Positions 1 through 8,720 of a stretch of DNA of 64,000 nucleotides are shown in pieces; the stretch's first letter is position 1, and every line of letters starts with the position of its first letter. This stretch comes from Bacillota bacterium (GTDB taxonomy: Bacteria > Bacillota > Clostridia > Christensenellales > SZUA-584). The notes below the pieces were generated by a model that saw nothing but the letters and a program-made list of their open reading frames with translations, was not told the DNA's origin and did not search any database. The DNA is taken from the NCBI GenBank assembly GCA_023416745.1, contig JAEZHF010000039.1:1-64000 (forward strand). The letters run 5' to 3'. The position numbers were made by a program, and so were the translations under genes.

Positions 1-53
1 GCCAAGAGCTTCTTCCTTTGTTCCCTACGTTCCGGTGTAATCTTTCGTGCCAT
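1..53 (-). CDS. Transposase N-terminus (partial, runs off the window)
   Basis: Only 17 codons are visible, starting at the ATG at 53 and reading MARKITPERREQRKKLL. A GGAGG ribosome site lies seven bases upstream. The basic start, just inside the terminal repeat, fits an IS256-family DDE transposase, but the catalytic part is beyond the edge so function and integrity cannot be judged. Confidence 0.55.
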   Translation of the reverse strand, partial: MARKITPERREQRKKLL

Positions 54-125
54 GAAAAAACCTCCGTTTAGGTGCTTCCTTCTTACACCTTATCGGAGGT
101 TTACACAAAATTCAGGACAGTCTCT
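1..125 (-). mobile_element. IS256-family insertion sequence, terminal part only
   Basis: The first 125 bases read, on the minus strand, as the outer end of an insertion sequence. A terminal-repeat-like stretch (GAGACTGTCCTGAATTTTG inward from about 125) is followed by a short leader, a strong GGAGG site and the ATG of a transposase that runs off the window at base 1. This end sequence and the leader-to-ORF distance resemble IS256/mutator-type elements of Clostridia. The other end and the target duplication are outside the window, so family assignment is moderate. Confidence 0.6.
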
Positions 126-201
126 AAAAAACGTTTTGCTGCTCTATGAATAGCCTGACTGCATGGCGGAGTTCTCTAAATAAGGCGTATAAAAACAAAA
201 C

Positions 202-229
202 CCGCGCTGAGACTTCTCCTTATGCGCGG
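202..229 (-). terminator. Rho-independent terminator of xpt
   Basis: On the minus strand CCGCGC (224-229) pairs with GCGCGG (202-207) and is followed by a T-rich tract (GTTTTGTTTTT). The stem overlaps the last xpt codons. Confidence 0.7.
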
Positions 230-792
230 AACTGAACCGTCTGGTTTTCCATACTGTCGATAATGACGAGGCTCTGGACGTTATATCCGGCCTCGCGAAG
301 CTTGTCCCCGCCGCCCTGAAAGCCTTTTTCAATCACGACACCGATGCCCGCAACGGCAGCGCCCGCCTGCTGGCTGATATCGAGCAGACCTCTTTGAGCT
401 TTTCCGGTGGCGAGAATGTCATCAATGATCAGAATGCGGTCCTCAGCGGTTAAGAACCGCTTTTCAAGTATAACCGTATAGTCTTTTCCGCGGGTATAGC
501 TGGTGACAGTTGTTCTGTATACATCACCGTCTATGTTCTTGCTTTCCGATTTTTTCGCAAATACGATGGGTACATTGAAATACATAGCGGTAAGGCAGGC
601 GACCGCGATGCCGCTGGCTTCAATAGTGATCACTTTCGTAATTTTCTCACCATCGAACAAACGCTTAAATTCTTTCCCAATCTCGTTCATCAGGCTGATA
701 TCGATCTGATGATTCAGAAAGCCATCCACCTTGATGATATGGTTGTCCTTGACTTTACCGTCCCTGCGAATCCTGTCTTTCAAAAGTTCCAT
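220..792 (-). CDS. xpt: Xanthine phosphoribosyltransferase
   Basis: This 190-residue protein has the length and sequence of Xpt, which makes XMP from xanthine and PRPP in purine salvage in the cytoplasm. The PRPP-binding loop (IIDDILATGKA, about residues 127-137) is intact, as is the early conserved block around VDGFLNHQID. It stands alone, divergent from the sensing operon that starts at 1042, and has its own terminator. In Bacillus xpt is under a purine riboswitch, but I do not see that aptamer in the leader here. A sigma-A type promoter is at 825-853. Confidence 0.93.
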   Translation of the reverse strand: MELLKDRIRRDGKVKDNHIIKVDGFLNHQIDISLMNEIGKEFKRLFDGEKITKVITIEASGIAVACLTAMYFNVPIVFAKKSESKNIDGDVYRTTVTSYTRGKDYTVILEKRFLTAEDRILIIDDILATGKAQRGLLDISQQAGAAVAGIGVVIEKGFQGGGDKLREAGYNVQSLVIIDSMENQTVQFRA

Positions 793-824
793 TCTGTGTT
801 CCCCATAAACTTTATATTTGTACC

Positions 825-853
825 ATTATAACCGCAGTATCGTATCATTGGAA
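825..853 (-). promoter_or_regulatory. Predicted sigma-A promoter of xpt
   Basis: Minus-strand -10 TATAAT (825-830) and -35 TTCCAA (848-853) are separated by 17 bp. The -10 is perfect, the -35 weak. The transcript would have a leader of only about 25 bases, too short for a purine riboswitch. Confidence 0.5.
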
Positions 854-918
854 TAGCAGCGATTAAATTTTATCTGCCTCGTACTTATATTGATATGTTT
901 GTTCATATCCGTAACAAC

Positions 919-947
919 TTGAAAAATTCGTTCGTTGACCTTACAAT
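919..947 (+). promoter_or_regulatory. Predicted sigma-A promoter of the sensing operon
   Basis: -35 TTGAAA (919-924) and -10 TACAAT (942-947), 17 bp apart, lie about 95 bases upstream of the TTG start at 1042. Confidence 0.5.
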
Positions 948-1005
948 ATGGCTAATCCGAAAATTCTTTTTCATTAAGACCCGGGTTAAAATTCCGCGTT
1001 CAGAA

Positions 1006-1022
1006 GTATAACTATATTATAC
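1006..1022. promoter_or_regulatory. GTATAA palindrome, candidate operator
   Basis: GTATAA (1006-1011) and TTATAC (1017-1022) form a perfect 6-5-6 inverted repeat between the promoter and the start codon of the sensing operon. The same half-site recurs three times upstream of the transporter operon (5969, 6039, 6085). It is a candidate site for the YesN-type regulator at 4297, which is inference only. Confidence 0.35.
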
Positions 1023-1041
1023 GCAAAAAGCAGGTGAAGCC

Positions 1042-2556
1042 TTGTATAAGCGAATCGTGACATTGCTGCTGGTTGCGCTGCTGGCCATACTCGTTATCAT
1101 ATACGTATTTGTTTTCAGAAATGACCAGCCGCCGGCCCCCCAGAACGAAAGCGTGATCCTTGAAGGGACAAGCTTTGAAAAACTTGACCTGCCCAAGGGT
1201 TATGATATCCGGCAGTTTGAGGGCCTGACCCTGCGTTTTATTGTGGAGAACAACCGTCACGCCACCATTCTGCTCAACAGGAGTCAGGAATTTTCCGAGC
1301 TGACAGGCATCAATATTAAGATCATTGCGGTGGATTTTGACACGCTAGTCCAGAAGATCAACCTTGATTTTATCTCCAAGGCGGGACAATACCAGATCGT
1401 CTATGTGGACCCTTACCAGACGCTGAACCGTTTTTATGACTGCTTCGAGGTGCTCAACGGCTATAACCAAAGCGCCGACATGCCGCACATCAAAGGGTTC
1501 ATGGACGATTTTTCAGAGCTGCAGACCAAAACGATATCATATTTTGAAAACGACAATAATGTCTACACCATACCCTTTGACAGCACTACGATGATCATGT
1601 TCTATCGCAAGGACATCTTCGATAAATATGCAGTTCAGTTTAAAAAGGAAAAGGGGTACGACTGGACGCCGGGTACCCGGTATTTCACTTGGGAACGGTA
1701 TATTGAGATCGCCAGATGGATCGACGAGAATGTGCCGGATAACGAGGTGAAATATGGCTGCAGCGCGATGGCCCAGCAGCACAACTCCATATTCTGCGAG
1801 TTTTCCAACGTGCTGGCGGCGTATGGCGGGGATTATTTTGCCGACGAGAATATCGGTACGCTGGGGACAAAGTCATTTAGCGGTATCAGGGTGCAGGACG
1901 ACACCTTTGTAAAGGCACTGGATATGTATAAAGGCGTTGTTCAGGTGGCAGCGCCCGAAAGCGTCAACTGGAACTGGACGGACGCTGCGGATGCATTCCG
2001 CAACGGCGAAATCGCGATGATGCTGAACTGGGACGAGAACTACCCGTTCCTAGACGATCCCGAATACTCCAAGGTGTCGGGCAAGGTGGGATGCGCGATA
2101 TTGCCGTACGGCAGTGCGCGAAGCGCCAACATATTCGGCGGCTCCGGCATCGGCATCAACAGGTTTGCTTCCGAGGAGGAGAAAAAGGCGGCGTGGCTGT
2201 TCATCGTATGGGCCACATCACAGGAGATGCAGCGCGACATACTGATCAATCCTGAAGGAGGCAACCTGCCTTCAAGGCTGTCTGTTTATGGGGAGACGGA
2301 TATCAGCGCGGAGTTGGAGAAGACAACAGATGACGGTGCGCTGCTCAACAACGAGCTGGTAAAAACGGTGCTGGCCGCATGGGAGCCACAGAACCTGTAT
2401 TTGCGGCCCAAGGTGTCAAACTTCTATTATATCGAGCAGGTTTTGAACAAGCACCTGCACGATTTTGTGACGGAAGACCTGGACAGCCGCGAAGTCAGCC
2501 AGCGGATTTATCAGGAGTTCATCAAAATTAAACAAAAGGACGGGGGGACGTCATGA
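1042..2556 (+). CDS. Membrane-anchored family 1 extracellular solute-binding protein
   Basis: The 504-residue product has an uncleaved-looking hydrophobic N-terminus (residues 7-24) without a lipobox cysteine, then a family 1 (MalE-like) sugar-binding fold with typical segments such as YTIPFDSTTMIMFYRKDIF and a C-terminal GGSGIGINRFASEEEKKAA block. The TTG at 1042 is chosen because AGGTG precedes it at a proper distance. It overlaps the histidine kinase gene by four bases, with no permease beside it, so it probably acts as an extracytoplasmic ligand sensor for the kinase rather than a transport subunit. That role is inferred from context, by analogy with XylFII-LytS-type sensing. Confidence 0.8.
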   Translation: MYKRIVTLLLVALLAILVIIYVFVFRNDQPPAPQNESVILEGTSFEKLDLPKGYDIRQFEGLTLRFIVENNRHATILLNRSQEFSELTGINIKIIAVDFDTLVQKINLDFISKAGQYQIVYVDPYQTLNRFYDCFEVLNGYNQSADMPHIKGFMDDFSELQTKTISYFENDNNVYTIPFDSTTMIMFYRKDIFDKYAVQFKKEKGYDWTPGTRYFTWERYIEIARWIDENVPDNEVKYGCSAMAQQHNSIFCEFSNVLAAYGGDYFADENIGTLGTKSFSGIRVQDDTFVKALDMYKGVVQVAAPESVNWNWTDAADAFRNGEIAMMLNWDENYPFLDDPEYSKVSGKVGCAILPYGSARSANIFGGSGIGINRFASEEEKKAAWLFIVWATSQEMQRDILINPEGGNLPSRLSVYGETDISAELEKTTDDGALLNNELVKTVLAAWEPQNLYLRPKVSNFYYIEQVLNKHLHDFVTEDLDSREVSQRIYQEFIKIKQKDGGTS

Positions 2557-4304
2557 AGAAGGTCAGGATATACCCCTCGCTGCGGTTAAAGCTGGGCATC
2601 ATCGCGGTGATACTGATCGCGATACCGATGCTGGCCATTTCTTTTACATACACCAGAACCGTCAAGGATATCGTATCCAAGAAGTATACCGAGACGGCGA
2701 TACAATCCGTGTACGAAGCGGGCGAGCAGATTGATTTCATACTGCGCGATGTGGAGGACTTTTCCACCGTCATCATATCCAACGCGGAGCTGCTGCTGAT
2801 GGCGGAAAAAACGGGCAATTACAGCAAGGATGAATTCAACACATTGCTGAGAAGCTTCATATTGTCTCGCGACGACATTGAAGTGATCAATCTGGTGCTG
2901 GATAACGGCGAATACGCCATCGGTGCCAACATGATCGATTCCAAGTCTTCTATTGACTCGGAACTGGAGGAATCCTCAGGGCAGCCGGTGTGGCTGGACA
3001 CGGAGAGCCACGTGATCGAGATACTGTCGGGAAAGTTCCATAAAAACTATTTTGCGCTGGGACGCAAGATCATCAACTATAACACGCTGGACGACCTTGG
3101 CTATCTGGTGATCAACATGGAAGAGGTGATGCTCGAACAGGCTTACAAGAGTCTTCTGGATAACGATTTTGAGGACATCTATATCTGTGACGACACGGGG
3201 ACGATCATCAGCCACACCGACAAGAAAAAGATTGGCAGCACCATCAAGTTCAAGCCGTACGCGCAGAGCATACTCCACACCGATACACCCAAAGGATATT
3301 TTGAGTTTTTCGAGGATGTGGACAAGGTCGCCATCTATTCGACGATATCCAGCAACGGGTGGAAGATCATCAAGACGGTGCCCACCAGCTATCTGTATAA
3401 GGAAGTCAACGCCATGCAGCGGGATTTTCTCATTTTCAGCGTGGTGTACGGTGTGGCGATTATCTTGTTTATGATATTCTTTTCCGTGCGTTATACCGAC
3501 CCCATGATGAAGATGATGAGCGTGATCAAAAAGGTGGAGCAGGGTGATCTTTCGGCGCGGACGGAGATTTCCACCAACGACGAGGTGGGGCAGTTGGGCC
3601 GCAGCCTCAACAAAATGATTGCGGAGATGCAGAACCTGATCGACCGGCTCATCAAGGAGGAGCAAGAGAAAAAAGAGGTGGAGCTGGAGGCATTGCATGC
3701 CCAGATCAACCCGCACTTCCTGTATAACACGCTGAACACCATCAAATGGATGGCTAAAATACAGGGGGACAACAGCGTCAGCCGGGCCATCGTTGCGCTG
3801 ATCAAGCTGCTGCGCGTGAGCACCAACCTGGGAACGGATACCATCACACTGCGCGAGGAGATCGACTATGTCGACAACTATGTGGTGATTCAAAAGCTGA
3901 AGTATAACGAAGCCATCAATATGAAATATGATATCGAGGAGTCCTGCATGGGCGTATTGATGCCCAAGCTGATACTGCAGCCCATCGTGGAGAACGCAAT
4001 CATTTACGGCATCGCCGAAGACCACAAGGATATCAACATCCAAATACGCGCCTATATCAAGGAAGGCGAGCTGTATATCGAGATCGCGGATGACGGGCCG
4101 GGTATCCAGACGGATATCGTGGAGGAGATATTGCGCATCCAGTCAGACAAGAACCGGTTCAGCAAGGTGGGACTGAATAATATCAATCAACGTATCAAAC
4201 TCTATTATGGCGGTGCATTTGGCCTGACAATAGAGACGGAAGTGGGCGTGGGCACAAAGATCATTGTGAAGATACCGGCGAGCCAGAGGAGGCAGGATGT
4301 ATAA
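2553..4304 (+). CDS. YesM-type sensor histidine kinase
   Basis: The 583-residue protein has TM1 at about 12-30, an extracellular sensor region to about 290, TM2 at about 293-312, a HAMP segment (about 313-365), then a His_kinase domain with the NPHFLYNTLN phosphoacceptor motif (His 388) and a C-terminal GHKL ATPase (EIADDGPGI and a GLNNINQRI segment). This is the LytS/YesM class. It starts in an ATGA overlap with the binding-protein gene and overlaps the regulator gene by eight bases, so the three are surely co-translated. It probably phosphorylates the regulator at 4297 in response to an external sugar. Confidence 0.9.
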   Translation: MKKVRIYPSLRLKLGIIAVILIAIPMLAISFTYTRTVKDIVSKKYTETAIQSVYEAGEQIDFILRDVEDFSTVIISNAELLLMAEKTGNYSKDEFNTLLRSFILSRDDIEVINLVLDNGEYAIGANMIDSKSSIDSELEESSGQPVWLDTESHVIEILSGKFHKNYFALGRKIINYNTLDDLGYLVINMEEVMLEQAYKSLLDNDFEDIYICDDTGTIISHTDKKKIGSTIKFKPYAQSILHTDTPKGYFEFFEDVDKVAIYSTISSNGWKIIKTVPTSYLYKEVNAMQRDFLIFSVVYGVAIILFMIFFSVRYTDPMMKMMSVIKKVEQGDLSARTEISTNDEVGQLGRSLNKMIAEMQNLIDRLIKEEQEKKEVELEALHAQINPHFLYNTLNTIKWMAKIQGDNSVSRAIVALIKLLRVSTNLGTDTITLREEIDYVDNYVVIQKLKYNEAINMKYDIEESCMGVLMPKLILQPIVENAIIYGIAEDHKDINIQIRAYIKEGELYIEIADDGPGIQTDIVEEILRIQSDKNRFSKVGLNNINQRIKLYYGGAFGLTIETEVGVGTKIIVKIPASQRRQDV

Positions 4305-5886
4305 GGTATTGATCGTGGACGACGAGGTTCTTTTGAGGGTGGGGCTGAAAACGACGATAAACTGGGAACAGGCTGGTTTTACTGTGGTGGCGGAGGCCAC
4401 AAACGGCGAGCAGGGCTATGAGCAGTATAAGAAGCACGAGCCGGATGTGGTGATCACGGATATCAGAATGCCCAAGAAGGACGGCTTATGGCTGGTCGAG
4501 ATGATCCGCAGGGAAAACCCGCATATACCCATACTGGTGCTGACGTGCCATGATGAGTTTTCGTATGCACGGAATGCGCTCAAGGTGGGCGCTGACGATT
4601 ATATACTCAAGTCTGAGGTGGAGGACGAAGAGCTGCTGAGCCTGATGAACGGCGTCAAAAAGAAGCTGGACCAGCAGAACAGGGACAAGGAGATCAGCCG
4701 GTCGGTCAGCACCAGCAAAAATGATATTCGGCGTATGCTGATGGGCGACCTTGTCAAGGCGGAGTTTATTCTGGATGACAGCATCAAAAGCCGTCTGGAG
4801 TTCATCAGTGTGCGTTTTGAGAATACGCGCTTTATGTTTGTGAGCGTTTCGGTTCCGGGTGACACCGGTAAAGAGCCAGAGAGCGTGAAGCAGATCAACA
4901 AGGCGGTCATCAACCTGTTCTTCAACCTGTTGGACGAAAGAGAGGTCGCATATCTGTATCAGATTGTCCGCGACCAGTATCATTTTCTGCTGGCTGCACC
5001 CCAACTGAGTGTTATAGATATGAAGCGGATTTTTATGACAGCCAATCAAGGCGCTCAACAGTATTTCGACAAGCCGCTGCGTATCGTATATACCGGTATA
5101 ACGCATTCGGCCACCGGACTGGACGATTGTTACAAGGACTTTGTCAAGAAAGCCGAAGTGCTGTTCTATATAGAAGAGCCGTCTTTCTATATGGAAAACG
5201 TGGACGACATACGTTTCGATGAGCTGAACGCTTTTGAGCTGAAGAAGAAATACAGCCAGATGCTGATGATCGATTCGATCATGCAGGAGAACACAGTGGG
5301 TGCCAAGGAGTTTGTGGGTGAGCTCGATAAGTACTTCAAGGGGAAGTTTGCGCCTCCCAACAGCGTCAGGCTATTTATGACGGAGCTGATCAACAACTTG
5401 TTCCATCAATATGACCAGCTGATCGATGAAACACAGAAGATGAACCATGAACAGTACCATTTTATGATTATGAATGCGGTGACGCTGTCCGAAGCGTGCA
5501 GCGTCATGGAATGCCTGCTGCTGGAGTTTATTGAAAAGATGGAGCAGTATGTGCACAACAACGCCAAACTGCTCGCCAATCAGGCCGTCAGCTATATTCA
5601 GCAGAACTTCGATAAAAAGATATCCCTCAAGGATGTTGCGGAGAACCTGAATCTGTCCAAGTATTATCTTTGCAGCATATTTAAAAAGGAGACGGGAGAC
5701 AACGTTTCCTATTATATCAACAAACTGCGGATCGAGAAGGCAAAGATGCTGCTGCACAAGCCGGACAGAAAGAGCAAGGAGATATTTGAAGAGGTCGGTT
5801 ATTCCAACCAGCAGTATTTCAGCAAGGTGTTCAAAAAGCTGACCGGCATGACCGTTCTGGAATACAAGGACAAGATCAATCCTTAG
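4297..5886 (+). CDS. YesN-type response regulator, AraC-family output
   Basis: The 529-residue protein has an N-terminal receiver (DDE near residues 8-10, phosphoacceptor Asp55 in VITDIRMPK, Lys near 105), a long middle region of unknown fold, and a C-terminal pair of AraC helix-turn-helix motifs (from about 425, SLKDVAENLNLSKYYLCSIF and EVGYSNQQYFSKVFKK). It is the partner of the kinase whose gene it overlaps. Targets are likely the transporter operon starting at 6179 and perhaps its own operon. Neither is proven by the sequence. Confidence 0.9.
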   Translation: MYKVLIVDDEVLLRVGLKTTINWEQAGFTVVAEATNGEQGYEQYKKHEPDVVITDIRMPKKDGLWLVEMIRRENPHIPILVLTCHDEFSYARNALKVGADDYILKSEVEDEELLSLMNGVKKKLDQQNRDKEISRSVSTSKNDIRRMLMGDLVKAEFILDDSIKSRLEFISVRFENTRFMFVSVSVPGDTGKEPESVKQINKAVINLFFNLLDEREVAYLYQIVRDQYHFLLAAPQLSVIDMKRIFMTANQGAQQYFDKPLRIVYTGITHSATGLDDCYKDFVKKAEVLFYIEEPSFYMENVDDIRFDELNAFELKKKYSQMLMIDSIMQENTVGAKEFVGELDKYFKGKFAPPNSVRLFMTELINNLFHQYDQLIDETQKMNHEQYHFMIMNAVTLSEACSVMECLLLEFIEKMEQYVHNNAKLLANQAVSYIQQNFDKKISLKDVAENLNLSKYYLCSIFKKETGDNVSYYINKLRIEKAKMLLHKPDRKSKEIFEEVGYSNQQYFSKVFKKLTGMTVLEYKDKINP

Positions 5887-5927
5887 CTGGCAGTGGCTAC
5901 TTATTATCGATAAAAAGCAACGTCAGG

Positions 5928-5950
5928 AGCCTCGAAAACGGAGGCTTTTT
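5928..5950 (+). terminator. Terminator after the two-component operon
   Basis: AGCCTC (5928-5933) pairs with GAGGCT (5941-5946) across a short loop, followed by a T-run to 5950. Confidence 0.8.
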
Positions 5951-6178
5951 CAATTGTACAGTAAAAAAGTATAAATTCACCGCAACATAATATAAAAAAA
6001 ATCCGTTAGCATGCCAAATTATTTATCACAGCAAAATAGTATAAAAACCACATAATCTGAACCATTATGTTTATTCACTTGCTATTATACAATTCAGCTT
6101 ACAGACGGCGCATCAGAGCCGGTGGGGGAAATACAACAGTCAGTCAGATATGGCGCGCTTAGAGATTAAGGAGAGAAA
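5951..6178 (+). promoter_or_regulatory. AT-rich control region of the sugar transporter operon
   Basis: This non-coding stretch holds GTATAAA at 5969 and 6039 and the inverted half-site TTATAC at 6085, the same core as the palindrome at 1006-1022. No consensus sigma-A promoter stands out, which would fit activation by the AraC-type regulator encoded just upstream. An AAGGAGAG ribosome site precedes the ATG at 6179. Confidence 0.4.
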
Positions 6179-7681
6179 ATGGGTTACACAGCTTCGGATG
6201 TAAAACTCAGAGTCATCGATATAGAAAAGTCGTTCCCGGGCGTTAAAGCGCTGGATAAAGTCAACTTTACAGTCAAAAAGGGAACGGTTCATGTGCTGTG
6301 CGGTGAAAACGGAGCGGGCAAATCGACGCTGATGAAGATTATCAACGGCATCTACAAACCGGACGCCGGCAAGATACTGATCGACGATAAGGAAGTCGAG
6401 ATCAAAAACCCGATTCAGGCACGTCAGCTGGGTATCTCGATGATTTTTCAGGAGCTCAACTACATCCCCGAACAGACGATTGCTGAGAGCCTGTGCATTG
6501 GAAGCTGGCCGACCGGCAAACTGGGCAACGTGAACTGGCGCGAGATTAAAAGGCGGACGCTGGAGCTGCTCAAAGCGGAGGGGCTGTCCTACGACCCCGA
6601 CACCAAGCTCAAGGATCTCACGGTTTCGGATGTGCAGATACTCGAGATCATGAAAGCAGTTTCCTACAGCTCGGATATCATCATCATGGACGAACCCACC
6701 TCGGCGATCACGCTGAAGGAAGTGGACGCGCTGTTCAAAAAGATTAACGAACTCAAAGAGCGCGGCGTGGCGATCATCTACATCTCGCACAAGATGGAGG
6801 AGATATTCCGCATCGCCGATGAGATCACGGTGTTCCGTGACGGCGCCGTTGTGGACTCTCGTCCGATCAAGGATTACGACATGAAGACCATCATATCGCA
6901 GATGGTGGGCCGCAAGCTGGACGACAACTTCCCGAAGGAGAAGGTGCAGGTCGGCAAAAAGGTGCTGGACGTGAAGGGGTTGACCGGGGAAACGTTCCGC
7001 GACGTCAGCTTCCATGTGAGCGAAGGCGAGATCGTGGGCTTTGCTGGGCTGATGGGCGCAGGCCGTACGGAAGTGATGCGCAGCCTGTTCGGGCTGGACA
7101 CGTACCGGTCCGGCGAAATCGTTATCAAGGATAAACCGGTCAATATCAGAAAAGTGAAGCACAGCATCGAGCAGAATATGGTGATGCTGTCGGAAGACAG
7201 ACGGCGCTACGGCATCGTGCCCATACGCAGTGTGCGCGAAAACGTGTCGCTGGCGAATCTCAAGCGTTTTATAAACGGCGGACGTCTGCATGCAAAGAAG
7301 GAGAACAGCACGATACAGGACTACTGCGCCCGCATGAATGTGAAAACGCCCACGCTGGACACCACGGTGGATGCTCTCAGCGGCGGAAACCAGCAAAAGG
7401 TGGTGCTGGCCAAATGGATGCTGACCGACCCTGACATATTGATCATGGACGAGGCGACCCGCGGCATCGATGTGGGCGCCAAGTACGAGATATACAAGCT
7501 GATGACAGATCTGGTGAAACAGAAGAAGGCGCTCGTTATGGTATCCTCCGAGCTTCCCGAACTCATCGGTATGTGCGACCGCATTTACGTGATGTCCCGC
7601 GGCCGCATTACGGGTGAGCTGGCATCCCGTGACGAGTTTACGCAGGAGCATATCATGACGCTGGCAACAGCTCAAAAATAA
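6179..7681 (+). CDS. Sugar ABC transporter ATP-binding protein, RbsA/MglA type
   Basis: The 500-residue protein has two fused ABC ATPase domains. The first has Walker A GENGAGKST (about 42-50) and Walker B IIMDEPTSA; the second has the degenerate Walker A typical of RbsA (GLMGAGRTE), signature LSGGNQQK, and IMDEATRGID. It energises import of a pentose, hexose or polyol with the permease and binding protein encoded next. Substrate cannot be read from the sequence. The operon lies directly downstream of a sugar-sensing two-component system, which is the likely regulator. Confidence 0.93.
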   Translation: MGYTASDVKLRVIDIEKSFPGVKALDKVNFTVKKGTVHVLCGENGAGKSTLMKIINGIYKPDAGKILIDDKEVEIKNPIQARQLGISMIFQELNYIPEQTIAESLCIGSWPTGKLGNVNWREIKRRTLELLKAEGLSYDPDTKLKDLTVSDVQILEIMKAVSYSSDIIIMDEPTSAITLKEVDALFKKINELKERGVAIIYISHKMEEIFRIADEITVFRDGAVVDSRPIKDYDMKTIISQMVGRKLDDNFPKEKVQVGKKVLDVKGLTGETFRDVSFHVSEGEIVGFAGLMGAGRTEVMRSLFGLDTYRSGEIVIKDKPVNIRKVKHSIEQNMVMLSEDRRRYGIVPIRSVRENVSLANLKRFINGGRLHAKKENSTIQDYCARMNVKTPTLDTTVDALSGGNQQKVVLAKWMLTDPDILIMDEATRGIDVGAKYEIYKLMTDLVKQKKALVMVSSELPELIGMCDRIYVMSRGRITGELASRDEFTQEHIMTLATAQK

Positions 7682-7698
7682 CAAATGGAGTTGGGATA

Positions 7699-8670
7699 AT
7701 GAAGACAAAAGCCATGTGGGGCACAATAAAATCAAAATACAGCATCTATATCGTGCTGGTCGTCATGTTCTTCATCTGCTGGCTGGCGAACAAGAATTTC
7801 GTCTCGATCGAGAACCTGTCCAACATATCCAGACAGATCTCGGTGGGCACTATTCTGGCCTTTGGTGAAACAATACTGATCATTTCCGGTATGCTTGATC
7901 TGTCGTCCGCGTCTGTACTGGCGTTCTCCGGCGTGCTGTCGGTGTCCGTTTACCTGATGACGGGTTCGCTGCTGCTGGCCTTCCTGGTGGGCGTGGCGGC
8001 GTCGGTGGTATGCAATGTTGTCACGGCCATCATCGTGACACGGTACAACGTGCCCACGTTCATCGCAACGCTGTCCATGATGGCGGTGGCGAGAGGCGCG
8101 GCGCTGCTCTACACCAACGGCCAGAACATTTACCAGATCGGCGATTACACCGTGTTCGGACAGGGCCATATCATCGGCATTCCGACTCCGGTCATCTTCC
8201 TGGTGGCCACGCTGATCGTGACATGGTATCTTCTGCGGCATACACGGTTTGGCCGCTCCATCTATGCGATAGGCGGCAACGAGGAAGCGGCAATCGCTTC
8301 CGGTATCAACGTGAAGGCCAACAAGTTGCTGGCATACATCATAAATGGTGTGTACGTGGGCGTGGCGGGCGTGCTGTTCATGTCCAGAAACAACGTGGGT
8401 CTGCCGAACGGAGCCGTGGGTTACGAGTTTACGGCTCTGACAGCCGCGGTCATCGGCGGCACAAGTATGTCGGGCGGTATCGGCTCGGCGGCGGGCACGG
8501 TGGCCGGTGCGTTCATCGTGGGCTTCCTCGACAACATCATGGTATTGTCCGGCGTCAACTCATATCTGCAGGAGATCGTCCGTGGTGCCATCATCACGCT
8601 GGCAGTGGCATACGATATCTACGCAAAGTCCAGAAAAACCAAGCAAAAATTGGGCACTATAAAAGCCTGA
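7699..8670 (+). CDS. Sugar ABC transporter permease, RbsC type
   Basis: The 323-residue membrane protein belongs to the BPD_transp_2 group, with about eight to ten hydrophobic segments and the conserved block GGNEEAAIASGINV (about 191-204) followed by GGTSMSGGIGSAAGTVAGA. It forms the channel of the transporter with the RbsA-type ATPase, 17 bases upstream. The start follows GGAGTTGGG at good spacing. Confidence 0.92.
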   Translation: MKTKAMWGTIKSKYSIYIVLVVMFFICWLANKNFVSIENLSNISRQISVGTILAFGETILIISGMLDLSSASVLAFSGVLSVSVYLMTGSLLLAFLVGVAASVVCNVVTAIIVTRYNVPTFIATLSMMAVARGAALLYTNGQNIYQIGDYTVFGQGHIIGIPTPVIFLVATLIVTWYLLRHTRFGRSIYAIGGNEEAAIASGINVKANKLLAYIINGVYVGVAGVLFMSRNNVGLPNGAVGYEFTALTAAVIGGTSMSGGIGSAAGTVAGAFIVGFLDNIMVLSGVNSYLQEIVRGAIITLAVAYDIYAKSRKTKQKLGTIKA

Positions 8671-8720
8671 CATAGATTTGAGCGGTTCTAATCCGCTTAA
8701 AAAAACAAGGAGGAGAAGTA

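Noticed and set aside
793..1041. Purine riboswitch for xpt
   Set aside because: The predicted xpt leader is only about 25 bases and the conserved loop sequences of the aptamer are not present.
6140..7735. 531-codon ORF antisense to the RbsA-type gene
   Set aside because: No ribosome site and a His/Arg/Leu-rich composition typical of a reverse-frame shadow of a GC-rich gene.
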